This document shows, in pieces, positions 6,240 through 17,300 of a DNA stretch of 45,116 bases. Made by a program: the position numbers and the translations under genes. The notes below the pieces were generated by a model that saw only the letters and a program-made list of their open reading frames with translations, made no database searches and was not told the DNA's origin. The stretch spans positions 1 to 45,116 of the forward strand of contig CAYRFQ010000057.1 of NCBI GenBank assembly GCA_964423615.1, written 5' to 3'. This DNA is from CAYRFQ01 sp964423615 (GTDB taxonomy: Bacteria; Planctomycetota; Planctomycetia; Gemmatales; Gemmataceae). The stretch's first letter is position 1. Each line of letters starts with the position of its first letter.

Positions 6240-7922
6240 GTGTCCGTCTTTCAACGACTGATGGGCTTGGAAACGGAATACGCGATTCGGTTCCGGACGA
6301 TAGGGCCGGAGACCGAACGCCCGTCCGATGAAGTCCTCTATGAGCGACTGATCACACATCTCCAACAGAGTCTCCCCGTTGCCAAATCGGATTCGTGGAA
6401 ACCGGGCTACTTCCTCGCCACGGGAGGAGTAGTTCAGTTAGAACGACCGTGGTACGCCCGGCAGTCTGGACTCCTGGAAGGAGCGACGCCGGAGTGCCGT
6501 TCGCCCCGAGACTTACTGATTTGGCAAAGGGCTCAAGATAAACTGATTTCCGAAGCTGCCGTCGCGGCGGGTTTGCCCGAGGGAGAATTTACTCTCCTCA
6601 AGAACAATCGGGACCCCAAGGACCGCACGTATGGGAGTCATGAAAACTTCGAGGCTGTGTTCACGTCCAATCGATTCTGGCGGCTCCTTTGGCGAGTCGG
6701 TGTGATGGTTTCCTTTCCATTCGTCTTTGCCACTTGGTTGTTCCTTGTAGTGCTTTTGCTCGTACTGTTTTTTGCCTTTCTCATAATCGCCTGGGGGGCT
6801 TGGATGGTAACGGCCGTGAGTGCGGCCATGCGTAACGTAGCACCACCGCCGTTTGGGAAGTACGTCGATACTTTTTTGTTCGGTGATGGCCGCGACACGT
6901 CCGTCGGTGGGCTGGGATGGAGTTTGCCCGTTGTTGGAATCGGTTTTTTTGTCCCGACGATGTTGGGGCTTTCCCTTCTGATTCGCCTTCTGGCGTTTCC
7001 ACAGCATCGTCGTGCGTTGGTGCCGTTCCTGGTCACCCGAACGATTTTCACGGGGACCGGTTGGGTCGATGCCCAGGGCCGCTATCACATTTCCCAAAAG
7101 GCCGAGCGCGTCAACTGTGTCGATGGTTGGGTGATGTTTGGCGAGCAACCGATGTTTAAGTTGAGCCACCTACTGGAAACGGCGTTGGGAGTTCCGTTTT
7201 GGCCAAGCCGGATTCGTCGATTGTTCGAGGACCGGCAAAGGATGCAGATCTGTCTTGGTGATTCGAACATGTGCGAAGAAGCGGAGTATCTGCGTCTTGC
7301 GACGACGGCCCTTGTCATGGACGTCATCGAAGGTGGTGGTCTCCCCAACCGTCCTCGGATTTGGTTCCCGATCCGGGCTTTGCGACGCATCTCTCGGGAC
7401 CTTGATTTGCAAGAAAAAGTGGCGACCTGGGAAGGGCGAAAGCTGACTGGGTTGGAGGTCCAGCGATTTTATTTGGGGGCTTGCCAAGAGTTCGTGGCCA
7501 AACTGGATGAGTGTCCCGAGGAAGTCCACGACGTGTTGGAACGCTGGGAACAAGTGCTCGATGGTTTGGAACAAGACCGCCGGTCGTTGGTTGGTCGTGT
7601 GGATTGGATCACGAAGGAATTCTTGGTCGAGAACGCCGGAGTCGATTTGCCGTTCGAAGCCAAAAAGAAGATCGATCTTCGGTACCACGAACTGACTGCG
7701 GATGGCTATTTTACTCAGTTGAGCCAGACGGGATTGATTCGCCGGTTGACTACTGACGAAGAAGTCGAGAAGGCCATGCGAAATGCCCCGACGGCTACCC
7801 CTGCATCGGTTCGTGCGCACTACATTCGTGAGTTTGGCAATAGCGACGTCCCGTTACGCGTTCACTGGCAAAGTATTCGGATCGGTGAAGGAAAAGACAG
7901 AAGGGTGATTGAGCTACGGTGA
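6240..7922 (+). CDS. PafA/Dop (Pup ligase/depupylase) family protein with membrane insertion
   Basis: 560 residues of the glutamine-synthetase-like Pup ligase/deamidase family. Matching blocks in order: GLETEYAIRF (9-18, metal/ATP-binding Glu), ATPECRSPRDLLIWQRAQDK, LLKNNRDPKDRTYGSHENF (about 117-136), LVPFLVTRTIFTGTG (about 259-273), LGDSNMCEEAEYLRLATTAL (about 339-358), and a family-like C-terminal helical region. Unusually, about 120 residues are inserted between the HENF and PFLVTR blocks, with a long hydrophobic stretch at about 152-193 and another at about 224-252. The enzyme is therefore probably membrane-bound with the catalytic parts in the cytoplasm. In Pup systems such enzymes attach or remove the tag. 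I cannot say ligase or depupylase. Where actinobacterial PafA/Dop have an Asp before HPEY, this protein has a Gln by my hand alignment. GTG start at 6240 chosen; an ATG at 6261 (MGLETEY) is a real alternative. Confidence 0.85.
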   Translation: MSVFQRLMGLETEYAIRFRTIGPETERPSDEVLYERLITHLQQSLPVAKSDSWKPGYFLATGGVVQLERPWYARQSGLLEGATPECRSPRDLLIWQRAQDKLISEAAVAAGLPEGEFTLLKNNRDPKDRTYGSHENFEAVFTSNRFWRLLWRVGVMVSFPFVFATWLFLVVLLLVLFFAFLIIAWGAWMVTAVSAAMRNVAPPPFGKYVDTFLFGDGRDTSVGGLGWSLPVVGIGFFVPTMLGLSLLIRLLAFPQHRRALVPFLVTRTIFTGTGWVDAQGRYHISQKAERVNCVDGWVMFGEQPMFKLSHLLETALGVPFWPSRIRRLFEDRQRMQICLGDSNMCEEAEYLRLATTALVMDVIEGGGLPNRPRIWFPIRALRRISRDLDLQEKVATWEGRKLTGLEVQRFYLGACQEFVAKLDECPEEVHDVLERWEQVLDGLEQDRRSLVGRVDWITKEFLVENAGVDLPFEAKKKIDLRYHELTADGYFTQLSQTGLIRRLTTDEEVEKAMRNAPTATPASVRAHYIREFGNSDVPLRVHWQSIRIGEGKDRRVIELR

Positions 7923-8261
7923 GAGGAAGTTTGGATTCGGGAATTTGCGATTGTCGTCTCGATTCCAGGCTCCCAGGAACGCAGTGCGGCTTTTTTGGAA
8001 AAGTTTGTTTTTTCTCAAGTCAGGTGCTCTCGAAAGTCGGTTTGCCCATCTTCTGCACATCAACTATCCCTCACAAAACGGTGGTCTTCGCTGCGACTGT
8101 TGGTGTTTCCGGCGTAGAGCTTTATGCTGTTACAATCGGACTGCCGATCTACAAGTTAGTGGTTCGTGCCGAGTTGTGTGTGAAAAGAAGCCGGTCCAAG
8201 GAATTCTTTTTCTTTCGCGAACCACACCCGACGAACCAGCAACCACAACCTGGAGACGATT
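7923..8261. other. Intergenic region before the BBP7 gene
   Basis: 339 bases with no supported gene; overlapping open frames lack ribosome-binding sites and run into the BBP7 gene out of frame. A TACAAT at 8131-8136 might be a -10 element, but no -35 partner is evident. A GGAG lies close before the BBP7 ATG. Confidence 0.35.
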
Positions 8262-9875
8262 ATGAGAAAAGGACTTCTCACTTCGCTGCTGGTGTGGCTG
8301 GGGATGGGTGGTTTGGTAGCGGCTCAACCGCCTTATCCTTCCAGTCCCTACCCGCCAGCCCATCCTTACGCTGCACCTCCCGCGCCTGTGCCGTATTCTT
8401 TCCCTGGTGTTCGAGAATGGGAGATGCAACCGGATATTCTCGTTGGTGGTGCGTTGGATTCCAAAGGACCTCTTGCGTTGCCATCGATGCGAAGCCTGCC
8501 GACCCGTCGACCACTACCACGACCACGACTTGGCTTGCCACGTTATGACTTACCCGAACGACATCCTCGAGTTGGTGTTGCTCCACCGGCCAAGAGACAA
8601 ACCGTAGGTTCGAAGAAGAAACGTTTGTCCGGATTGGTCCAAACGCGTTTCACGGGTGGAGATGAGCGGGACCGAAGGCAAAAGCGTTCGGAACATACCC
8701 AAGTTTCCGACAGTAACCCTCACGAAGAGGAAGTGTATTCTGTCGTGGATGATCCTTATGGTCCTCCTCCGGTCAATACAGTCGTCGAGGGCTGGCGTTT
8801 GGGACCACCGGAAAAGGTAACGAAAGGCTGTGGGCCGAATAGCGTTCCGAGGGGTCATAAGTTTTACGGGACTGTCGAATACTTGCACTACTGGATGGAT
8901 AACTTCGAGACTCCGCCTCTCGCAACGGTGGGAGCCCCTGCGTCGATCATCGTTGGCGGTGATGGGTTTCCCGACATTGAACAACGACAAGGCTACCGCA
9001 CTGTGATTGGCTTGTGGGTCGACGATCATCAGCGATATGCGGTCGAAGGTGTGTTCTTCTTCCTGGGTGAACGGACGCCAAGTGTGTCGGTCTTGTCGCC
9101 GGGTGATCCCCCGATCAACCGAGTTTTCACTGATGCCAACACAGGTTTGCCGAATGGCGTGCCCATTGCCATACCAGGAGTTGGTCCGGGTGGAGTCCAA
9201 GTCGATGTCCTGAGTCGTGTGTGGGGCTTCGAAACGAATGTTCGGAAGGAACTGTTGCGATTTGGGTGGGGTAATGTCGACCTGATCGGTGGATTTCGCT
9301 ACCTGCAGATCGACGAAGGATTGTCGATCAATTCGCAATCGATGTTCTCGGGACCCACCTCCGGTTTCTTCAACCACGATTTTTTTGGGACAGAGAATCA
9401 ATTTATGGCTGGCCAAGTCGGCATCCATACAGAGTTCCGCATAGGCAAGTTCTTCGGGAGTTTGTGGGGTAAGTGTGCCCTCGGCATGAATCATCAAACG
9501 GTCCTGATCAACGGCGCGACGATCGTTGGTCCACCCACACCAGCTGGCACTCAACTGGGGTTGTTGGGCGGAGTGTTGGCCCAAGCGACCAACATTGGCG
9601 AACGCGAGCAAAACGAGTTTATGGTGCTCCCGGAAGCCGGGGTGCAGTTCGGGGTTCAGCTGACCGAAAACGTGAGGTTGGGTGGAGGTTATTCGTTCAT
9701 GTATCTCCCCAATGTCGTCCGACCGGGACAGCATATCGACCCAGTCGTCGACCCAACGTTGATCCCGCAGTTGTTCCAGGCTTCGCCAGCAGGAAATGCC
9801 CGACCAACTTTCGCCTTTCTCACGGAAGCACTGTGGCTCCATGGCGTGAACGTCGAACTGGAGTTCCGGTATTAA
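8262..9875 (+). CDS. BBP7-family outer membrane beta-barrel protein
   Basis: 537 residues. A clear Sec signal peptide (MRKGLLTSLLVWLGMGG, cleavage likely after LVAA) is followed by a Pro/Tyr-rich segment and a basic linker to about residue 200. The rest is a barrel typical of the planctomycete BBP7 family: it opens FYGTVEYLHYWMDNFETPPL, has repeated beta strands with glycine turns, and closes with VRLGGGYSFMYLPNVVRPGQ, a RPTFAF segment and GVNVELEFRY. A terminal aromatic residue is usual for outer-membrane insertion. The family has no known substrate. The extra Pro-rich and Lys/Arg-rich N-terminal 190 residues would lie in the periplasm or at the cell wall. The ATG follows a GGAG site. It stands alone, next to the giant surface protein. 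Confidence 0.82.
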   Translation: MRKGLLTSLLVWLGMGGLVAAQPPYPSSPYPPAHPYAAPPAPVPYSFPGVREWEMQPDILVGGALDSKGPLALPSMRSLPTRRPLPRPRLGLPRYDLPERHPRVGVAPPAKRQTVGSKKKRLSGLVQTRFTGGDERDRRQKRSEHTQVSDSNPHEEEVYSVVDDPYGPPPVNTVVEGWRLGPPEKVTKGCGPNSVPRGHKFYGTVEYLHYWMDNFETPPLATVGAPASIIVGGDGFPDIEQRQGYRTVIGLWVDDHQRYAVEGVFFFLGERTPSVSVLSPGDPPINRVFTDANTGLPNGVPIAIPGVGPGGVQVDVLSRVWGFETNVRKELLRFGWGNVDLIGGFRYLQIDEGLSINSQSMFSGPTSGFFNHDFFGTENQFMAGQVGIHTEFRIGKFFGSLWGKCALGMNHQTVLINGATIVGPPTPAGTQLGLLGGVLAQATNIGEREQNEFMVLPEAGVQFGVQLTENVRLGGGYSFMYLPNVVRPGQHIDPVVDPTLIPQLFQASPAGNARPTFAFLTEALWLHGVNVELEFRY

Positions 9876-11346
9876 CGTGCTTTGTTGATAGTGTCCAGGT
9901 AGGTGGAGAATTGTGTGTGGTGGGGTAAGGACAGCACGTGTTGGGCTTGCCCCATTGTACAAAAGTTAGAATCGTTTAAACCCTCCGAACAACGTCACTA
10001 CGGGACGGCACTCAACGAGATGTAAGTAGCTCTTCTCGATTATGGAGTGCGGTTTGGTCGAGAAAAAGAAAAGGCTCAAAACGGCGAAGTTACTGCTGTC
10101 CGATTGGTATTCCACGATCACTGCGTAAAGAGGTTTCGTATTTGTTCGTAGGACAGGTTTGGAATGAGGCCTCGAAGAAGGAGACTCGGTGGGTTGAAAA
10201 GGTCTCCGACGGAAAATCACGAATTCCCGATCTCGGACTCCTTTTCTCAGGATTCATTCGAGCGGAAGCAAGTCTTCAGAGCGTTTCCCCGTGTGTGTTG
10301 GGTACGGTTCGCGATTTTCGAGCCGTTCATCCAGTGCGTATCCTGCTTCGCTCCAATTTGTCCCTCTGCCCGCGAGCGGGACCTACGCGTTGGAATCGAA
10401 CAACGCTGGAACCAAAGCATCTGGAACCGTTTGAACCCAGAAGGAAAAGCGAACAAGACCATCACAAAGGGAATAGAACAAAAGCGACGCACCACAATCC
10501 CAAGCTCACTAATGCGAAACGCAAGCGAGTAGGTATGACCAAAGACAAAGCGCCGTGGTGCAAAATCCTAAGAAATAGCCAACTAGGGAGTTGAGCCAAA
10601 CGACATAGTGACGACCTTGGTTCATGGGTCAGGAACCGAGGAATCTGACCCTCACCACTAGGAACTAAGTGAGGTGAAAATTTTGATTTCTTCGGAATTT
10701 GATGTTTCTTTTGGTCTGAGCATTCCGTTGAACTTGAGTGACCCCGATGACAAAGGGAAAACTTGATGTAAGTCAGAATCTGGCCATTGACGAGACTGTT
10801 TCTTCCACTTTTTGCCTGGTGGCAAGATTGCTCTGGGAGTCTGCCGGGTGTGGAGGATGAAGCGAACTACATTGAGAACTATCGACACCAATGAGTCTCA
10901 CCAAGCACGCAGAGAGTTTTGGAAAAGGCGTGAGATGAGTCGAATCAAGTGCTAATGAAATCAAGACGAGGTTACGTGAGGGCCTTGATGGATTGTCGAC
11001 CCCAGTAAATTCGGGGCAACACGAACGAAATTCGGGGCAGCACGAACGCTCACAGGTTGAATTCGTAACGACGCAAACGACTGTCATTCCATGTGCGATC
11101 CGGTTCTGAGTGTGGGCCGGACGTAACAACCCGACTGGCCAATGTGGTCCGAAGCATACCTAATTTACCGATTATCCGTGGTTTGCACTTTTTCATGTAG
11201 TCCTTTCCGGTAGTCGTGGATTCACGTACCGGGGCGTTGATTTACTTTGTTGGACTTATCTTGTCCGTTGTCAGGATTCGGCGACGGAAAACGTCCGCGA
11301 TATTATTCCTTCCCAATATTCCGTACCTGGACATCTTGAGGCTGCA
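9876..11346. other. Long intergenic region without a supportable gene
   Basis: About 1.47 kb. Several open frames of 70-150 codons exist on both strands, but they overlap one another, lack ribosome-binding sites and have basic, low-quality compositions, so I do not call them. Visible structure: a 7-bp inverted repeat GGGTCAG/CTGACCC (10626-10632 and 10645-10651) and a 21-bp tandem repeat at 11007-11048. The last ~200 bases should carry the promoter of the giant gene; I could not identify it with confidence. A GAGG precedes the start codon at 11347. An untranslated RNA gene here is possible. Confidence 0.4.
11007..11048. repeat. 21-bp direct tandem repeat, two copies
   Basis: Two adjacent copies of a 21-base unit beginning AAATTCGGGGCA (11007-11027 and 11028-11048), differing at one base (ATTCGGGGCAAC versus ATTCGGGGCAGC). 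It lies about 300 bases before the giant gene. Function unknown; it could be a replication-slippage product or a protein-binding site. Confidence 0.7.
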
Positions 11347-14300
11347 ATGAATCTGAAGTCCCTCCGCCGGTTTCTTGAGCAACTCCGGAACAACAAAACG
11401 CGTCGGCAATCGACAACTCGGACCAGTTCCTTATCGCCCCAGCTCGAACACCTCGAAGATCGTACGGCACCGGCCGTTTTGCCGCCTGTGGTGAACAGCC
11501 AGGAATTGGTGGATGCTGGCGGGTACGATCCAGTGATCGCTCAGAGCCCGACGTCTCCGAACAAGATGGTCCTGCTTTACTCTCGAAGCACCGAGGTCAT
11601 GCCTGGGGAATTTTTCGTCGACATTTCTGGGCAGTATTCAGTCGATGGTGGGGAGAACTGGGTGGGGTTCGGGTTGGATCCCTTTACGGCTCCGGGTAAC
11701 CCCAACGCTTACCCGACCATGAGCGAACCGACGATCGCGTTCAATCGGGACAACGAGTTTTATGTGGGTGTCGTCGGGCGCGATGACATGACCTCGGAAG
11801 GAGCGTTGTTGCTCTACAAATTTGACTTCACGGAGAACACTCCAGTCCAGATCGACCTGGATTCGAGGGATGCTGGAAGTGATGTGAACGTTCTTTATCG
11901 TTGGGTAGGCCAAGACCCGGCTCTGAACCCTGTCATCGCTGTCAACAACAACACGCCGAATTTTACTGATCCGTCCACCGGTGAGGTGGTGCAGGATCCG
12001 CTTGCGAGCCGTCAGGAGGATGTGGTTTACGTCGTCTGGAACACGGACGCCACACAACCCATGGATTCGCCAGCCATTCAACCCAATGCAATCTTGTTGG
12101 CGATGTCTGTTGACGGCGGGGAGACTTTCTCGACACCGCAGTTCGTCAGCGACACTGGATACGCCCCGACGCTGGACCCTCTGGATCCGATTTTCGGAGC
12201 CGTCCATCCCCAGGTGCTCATCACGCAGGGGACTTCTTTCACACCGGAGACGACCGACGAACCGTCTGTGGCAGGTGGTCAGTTGACGATCGTGTGGGAG
12301 AATGTGACGGGTCTGGCAGACCAAGGTGGCATTACCATCGACCGGTCTGACCCTGTCGACGGAGTTGCCGAAGAGGATCCGTTACTCGTGGTCCAGGAGT
12401 TCTCCAGTCCCAGTGTGGGCCCGACCTTGGGCATGGTGAATGACGGTGTAGCGCAGATGACGGGTCCCGACGTGGCTGGGTCTACGGACTTTTCGTTGGA
12501 CGTCCGCCTCCGTCCCGACTTTGACGTCCTTTCGGACCTCGACGTTACGATCGCCATGGTCCATCCCAACATGAGTCATGTTCAAGTAGAACTTATTTCC
12601 CCGACGGGGGTGGTCGTTGAGTTGATTCGTTTCGGGGTCGATGGGGCTAACGCCAACATCGCCGGTCAAGGTTTGCCGAACATCCCGGACCTGGGAATGG
12701 TTAGCGGAGAACCAGTGGGGACGACGTTCAACCAGGACGCTCCCCGAATCATCGATGACACGATCAACGTGGCTCCGTATGTGGCCCATTATCGGCCAGA
12801 GGGAGGAACCCTGGATGCTCTCAACGGATTGGCTCCGGCTCAGTTGAACGGCCGGTGGACGTTGCGTGTTTCTGACAGCGTGGAGGACGTCGATCCTCCA
12901 ACGCAGTATCTGTCGCTTTGGGGAATGAAGTTCGTCTCCCGGATAGACACCACGGGTTTTGGAGGGGACGAATTGATCGTGGGTGGCGGTACCGCGGCGC
13001 TGCCAATTCCCAACTCGCCTACCGATTCGGCGTCGAACCCCCCTTATCCTTACCAAGATTTTGCCCAGCCTCTGGCTGGGATCGCGCCGAGTCTCTCGTT
13101 CGTTCAGGACGCTGGTGTGGGAGACTTCAATCCCAATCAGGGTCGGCTGTATCTCGCTTACACGGGAGCCAACGTCCTGGCGAATCCGCCAGCCAACGTC
13201 TCTGCCAACCAAACCGACATCTTCCTGTTGGCCTCGGACGATGGTGGGGTGACTTGGGATGCCCTGGTGGATGTCAATGGGGTGTCTCCGGTTCGCTTGA
13301 ACCAAGATGATCTCACGGATAACTTCAGCGAAGGTCTACGCCCCCAGTTCATGCCCGAGTTGGCTGTCGATCCGTTGACTGGCAGTTTGACGGCGATGTG
13401 GTATGACGGACGATACGACGCATCAGGGGGTCGTGTTGCGACTTTCCTGGCTACCAGCACCGATGGTGGAGAGACGTGGAGCGACCCGGTCTTCCTCAAT
13501 CCGGCGATGACGAGTACTGATGCCATCACGGGAGAGGCGATTGCCATCGAGCCTATCCCAAGTAACTTTGCAGTCCTCGACCCGTTTGCTCCGTTTGACC
13601 ACAATGCGTTGTTGGTCTTCGGGGGGAACGTCTTTCCGTTCTGGGCTGGCAACCTCAACGAGGACCGGATTGATCTGTGGACGGCCGACGTGACGGTACC
13701 GGCGGGGCCTGTTGTTGTCGACAGTACGACGGGAGCTGTAGTTGAGCAGTACCAAGGCCTCATCGAGTTCTACCGGCAATTCCTAGTCCCAGGATTGGGG
13801 AACGCACCGGATTTAGTACTAGAGTTCCCGGGCATCCCTATCAATACCGAGTTCGCACTCGATGGCACACGTCAGGTCGACGGATTCATCGTCCAGTTCG
13901 ACCGTCCAGTCGATCCAGCGACCATTTCGCCCGAAGACATTGCGTTGTTCTACCGAGATCCGAGGCGGAGTGTGGACGACGAGGTGGACCTGAGTGCTGC
14001 GATCATGTCCGTCATTCCGCTCGACGAGAACCTGAGTCAAGGTGTAGGGGATCCGGGGACTGTGCCACTCGTTCACATCGGGGATGCCTTCGTGGTCGAG
14101 CCGAACGAGGGAGACCCCGAGGAGATGGCGCACTTCGATGTCTTGTTGTCGATGCCACTTTTCGATGACGTCATTATCGAGTACGAAACGGCCGACCGTC
14201 TTGCAACGACGAACACTGATTCGAGCGACTATACTCCCCAGATGGGATCTGTGACGATCCCGGCCGGTGCGCTCTCGACGACGATTAGTGTGCCTGTTCG

Positions 14301-17300
14301 GGGAGACCAGGCTATTGAGGGTAGGGAAGACTTTCTTGTCCAGCTGACGAAGCTGAGCATCCCAACGTTGACGGACGCCATTACGGATGAGACGACCTTG
14401 ACGATGGTGACTGACAGTGTCATCCAACTCGGTCGAAGCGAGGGCTTGGGGACAATCATCGATAACGAAAGGACCTCGGCCATCACGATCGGCAACGGCA
14501 TTCTGAAGGAGGGAGACTCTGGTGTCCAGGATATGGTTTTCCCAGTGTTTTTGTCTCTCCCGAGCCCAACCAACACGGCCATCACCGTGAACTATGCGAC
14601 GGCCGACAACTCGGCCGTCGAAGGTTTGGATTATCTCAGGTCGACGGGAACAGTAACGTTCAACCCGGGAGCCGTCTCGGCCACGCTTTCGGTCCCAATC
14701 GTTGGAGACCAAGAGGTCGAAAGGAATGAGACATTTTTTGTGCGACTCACGGATGCCGTGGGTGGTGTGATCGGTCGGGAAGAGGCGATCGGAGTCATTG
14801 TGGGAGACGACCTTCGGGGCGTCTCGACTGGAAACGTGACGATCCTCGAGGACGACGCTGTCGTTTCTGTGCCGGTCATTCTCAACGCTCCGGCGGACCA
14901 AGATGTGGTTGTCGATTACCAGATTTTCAACGGGACGGCCACGTTCCTGTCAGACTTCACGACGCAATCGGGGTCTGTCTTTGGGAGTGTGACGATTCCA
15001 GCGGGTCAGTTAGAAACGTCGATCGAGATTATGATTCAGGAGGACACCATCTACGAATTTGATGGTGGCCTGGAGGGCTTTTTGGGAGGTGAAACGTTTG
15101 GCGTTGATCTTCTGAGTTCGACGAACGCGAGTATTCTGCCGACGGCCGCGACGTCTACGATCTTTATCGTCGATGACGACGTTGGTGCGACCCTCTACAT
15201 CGATGACGTTGTGGTTCGCGAAGGCGACGATGTGACGACGCAAGTAGAGATTCCGTTGGTGCTCTCGCACCCGATCGACCAAGAGTTGGGAATCACTTAC
15301 GCGACGCGAGAAGTTCCTGCGATGGGGGTCCGAAGCCCGGCTACCGCTGACGTCGATTACGTGAGTTCTTCTGGAATGTTCATCATCCCGCCTGGGAGTG
15401 AGAGCATTACCTTGTCAATACCGATCAATGGAGACCTGACTCCGGAACTCAATGAGGTGTTCGAAGTCCAGTGGACGTTGACCTCAGGGACAGCGCAACT
15501 GGACAGGGCGGCGACGGAAGTCCAAATTGTTGATAACGATGCCTACATCCATGTTGGGGAAGCGTTTGTCCGGGAGAGTGATGGTGCGACCACAGTTCCG
15601 CTGACGTACGAACTGCGATTGAATACACCTCGGGATGTCCCGGTGTCGGTCACTGTGAATACTACGCCGGGGACGGCCACGGCGGGAGGGCCGAACGCGG
15701 ACTATGTTCCGCTGAGCCAAGTGATCATGTTCGCTCCTGGTGAGGTTCTCCAGTTCGCCACGGTGATGGCGAATGGTGATAACAACGTGGAAGTCAACGA
15801 GACGGTTAACCTCACACTGAGTAATCCGGTCAACGCCCAGTTGTGGGATCGGGAAACGGGAGACATTGGGACAGGACCCCTCACTGTGCAGGGGACCATC
15901 ATCGACAATGATGACGACGGAACCAACGCGCCGTTGGACATTTGGTCGATTGACGACGTCATGCATTTCGAGAGGGACGCGGTCCAGACGGATTTCGTGT
16001 TTACGATTTCGACTCGCGAAATCAGGACGGTGGACAGAGAAATTACGTACGCGACGGCCATGGGAGTCGGGCCGAATGCTGCCATGCCAGGCGTCCACTT
16101 CACGCCGATGATGGGAATGGCGACAGTCCCAGCCGGTCAGTCGTCTGTTCAAGTTACCGTCCCGTTTGTTGACGATCCGTTACCCAACGGCTCGCGATTT
16201 TTCCTGATCCAGCTGACCAATCCGCCCACCGGTCAACAGATTGTTGATGCGGAAGGAGTGGGCTACATCATTGACGACGACGGCTTGAATGTGGTCGTTG
16301 GTCGGGGTGTCGTGGTCGAGGGAGACACGGGGACCGTGGACGTTTCGGTTCCCGTTCTCTTGTCGAACCCGGCTCCGTTCGACGTCCGTATTGGCTACGA
16401 CTTCATACCTGGGTCAGCCCTTCAAGAACTCGATTATGAGGGGGCTGGTGGCAACATCACGATCCCAGCAGGAGAAGTGAGTGCAACGATCACCATTCCT
16501 ATCGTTGGAGATTTTCTGACCGAACGGGGCCCAATTACGGCACCCTTCGTGACGGAACAATTCACGATCGATATCACGAGCGTCACGCCGAGCATTTTCG
16601 TCAATCATCCATCCTACGGTCCCGCGTTTGCGTTCCCACCGAACACTGGCACTGTGACGATCCTGGACAACGATTTTCTTGGTTTCGTGGTCGGGGACGT
16701 AACGGTCCGGGAAGGCACTGGTGGAATGCAGGAAGCTCTGGTTCCGGTGTCGTTGACCGGGGAGTCAGGAGTGGAAGTTTCTGTCAGATATGAGACGCTT
16801 GATGGCACTGCGTTAGCCGGGTCGGACTACGAGGCACAGTCGGGGGTCTTGACGTTTCCGGCGGGTGATACGACAATCTTTATCCGAGTCCCGATCACGA
16901 CCGACGAAGACAACGAGGGGAACGAAGAGTTCCAGATTCGGTTGTTCAACTCGACTGGCGCGTCGATTACGCGGCCCCTGGCGACGGCACGCATCCTGGA
17001 CGATGATTTGGAACCAGCGTTGACGGTGAGTGATTCGTTAGTTCGGGAATCGCCGACGGCCGCGGTGACGACTCAATTTACCGTATTCGCTAGCTTCCCA
17101 CCTTTGGAGGACCTGACGTTCGACGTGTCGACGTCGGACGTGACGGCGACGGTTGGGTCGGACTATCTGCCAGTGAGTGGGGGAACAAGGTTCATTCCGG
17201 CCGGAGCGACCTCGACGACGTTCAACGTGACTGTGCTCAATGACACGTTGGAGGAAGGCAACGAAGAGTTTAGGGTGACGCTTTCGAACCCAGGCCTGGG

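Noticed and set aside
8550..9962. 470-codon minus-strand open frame
   Set aside because: Antisense to the BBP7 barrel gene, which has a signal peptide and family motifs.
10142..10594. 150- and 122-codon plus-strand frames in the 1.47-kb gap
   Set aside because: They overlap in different frames, have no ribosome-binding site and no recognisable domain.
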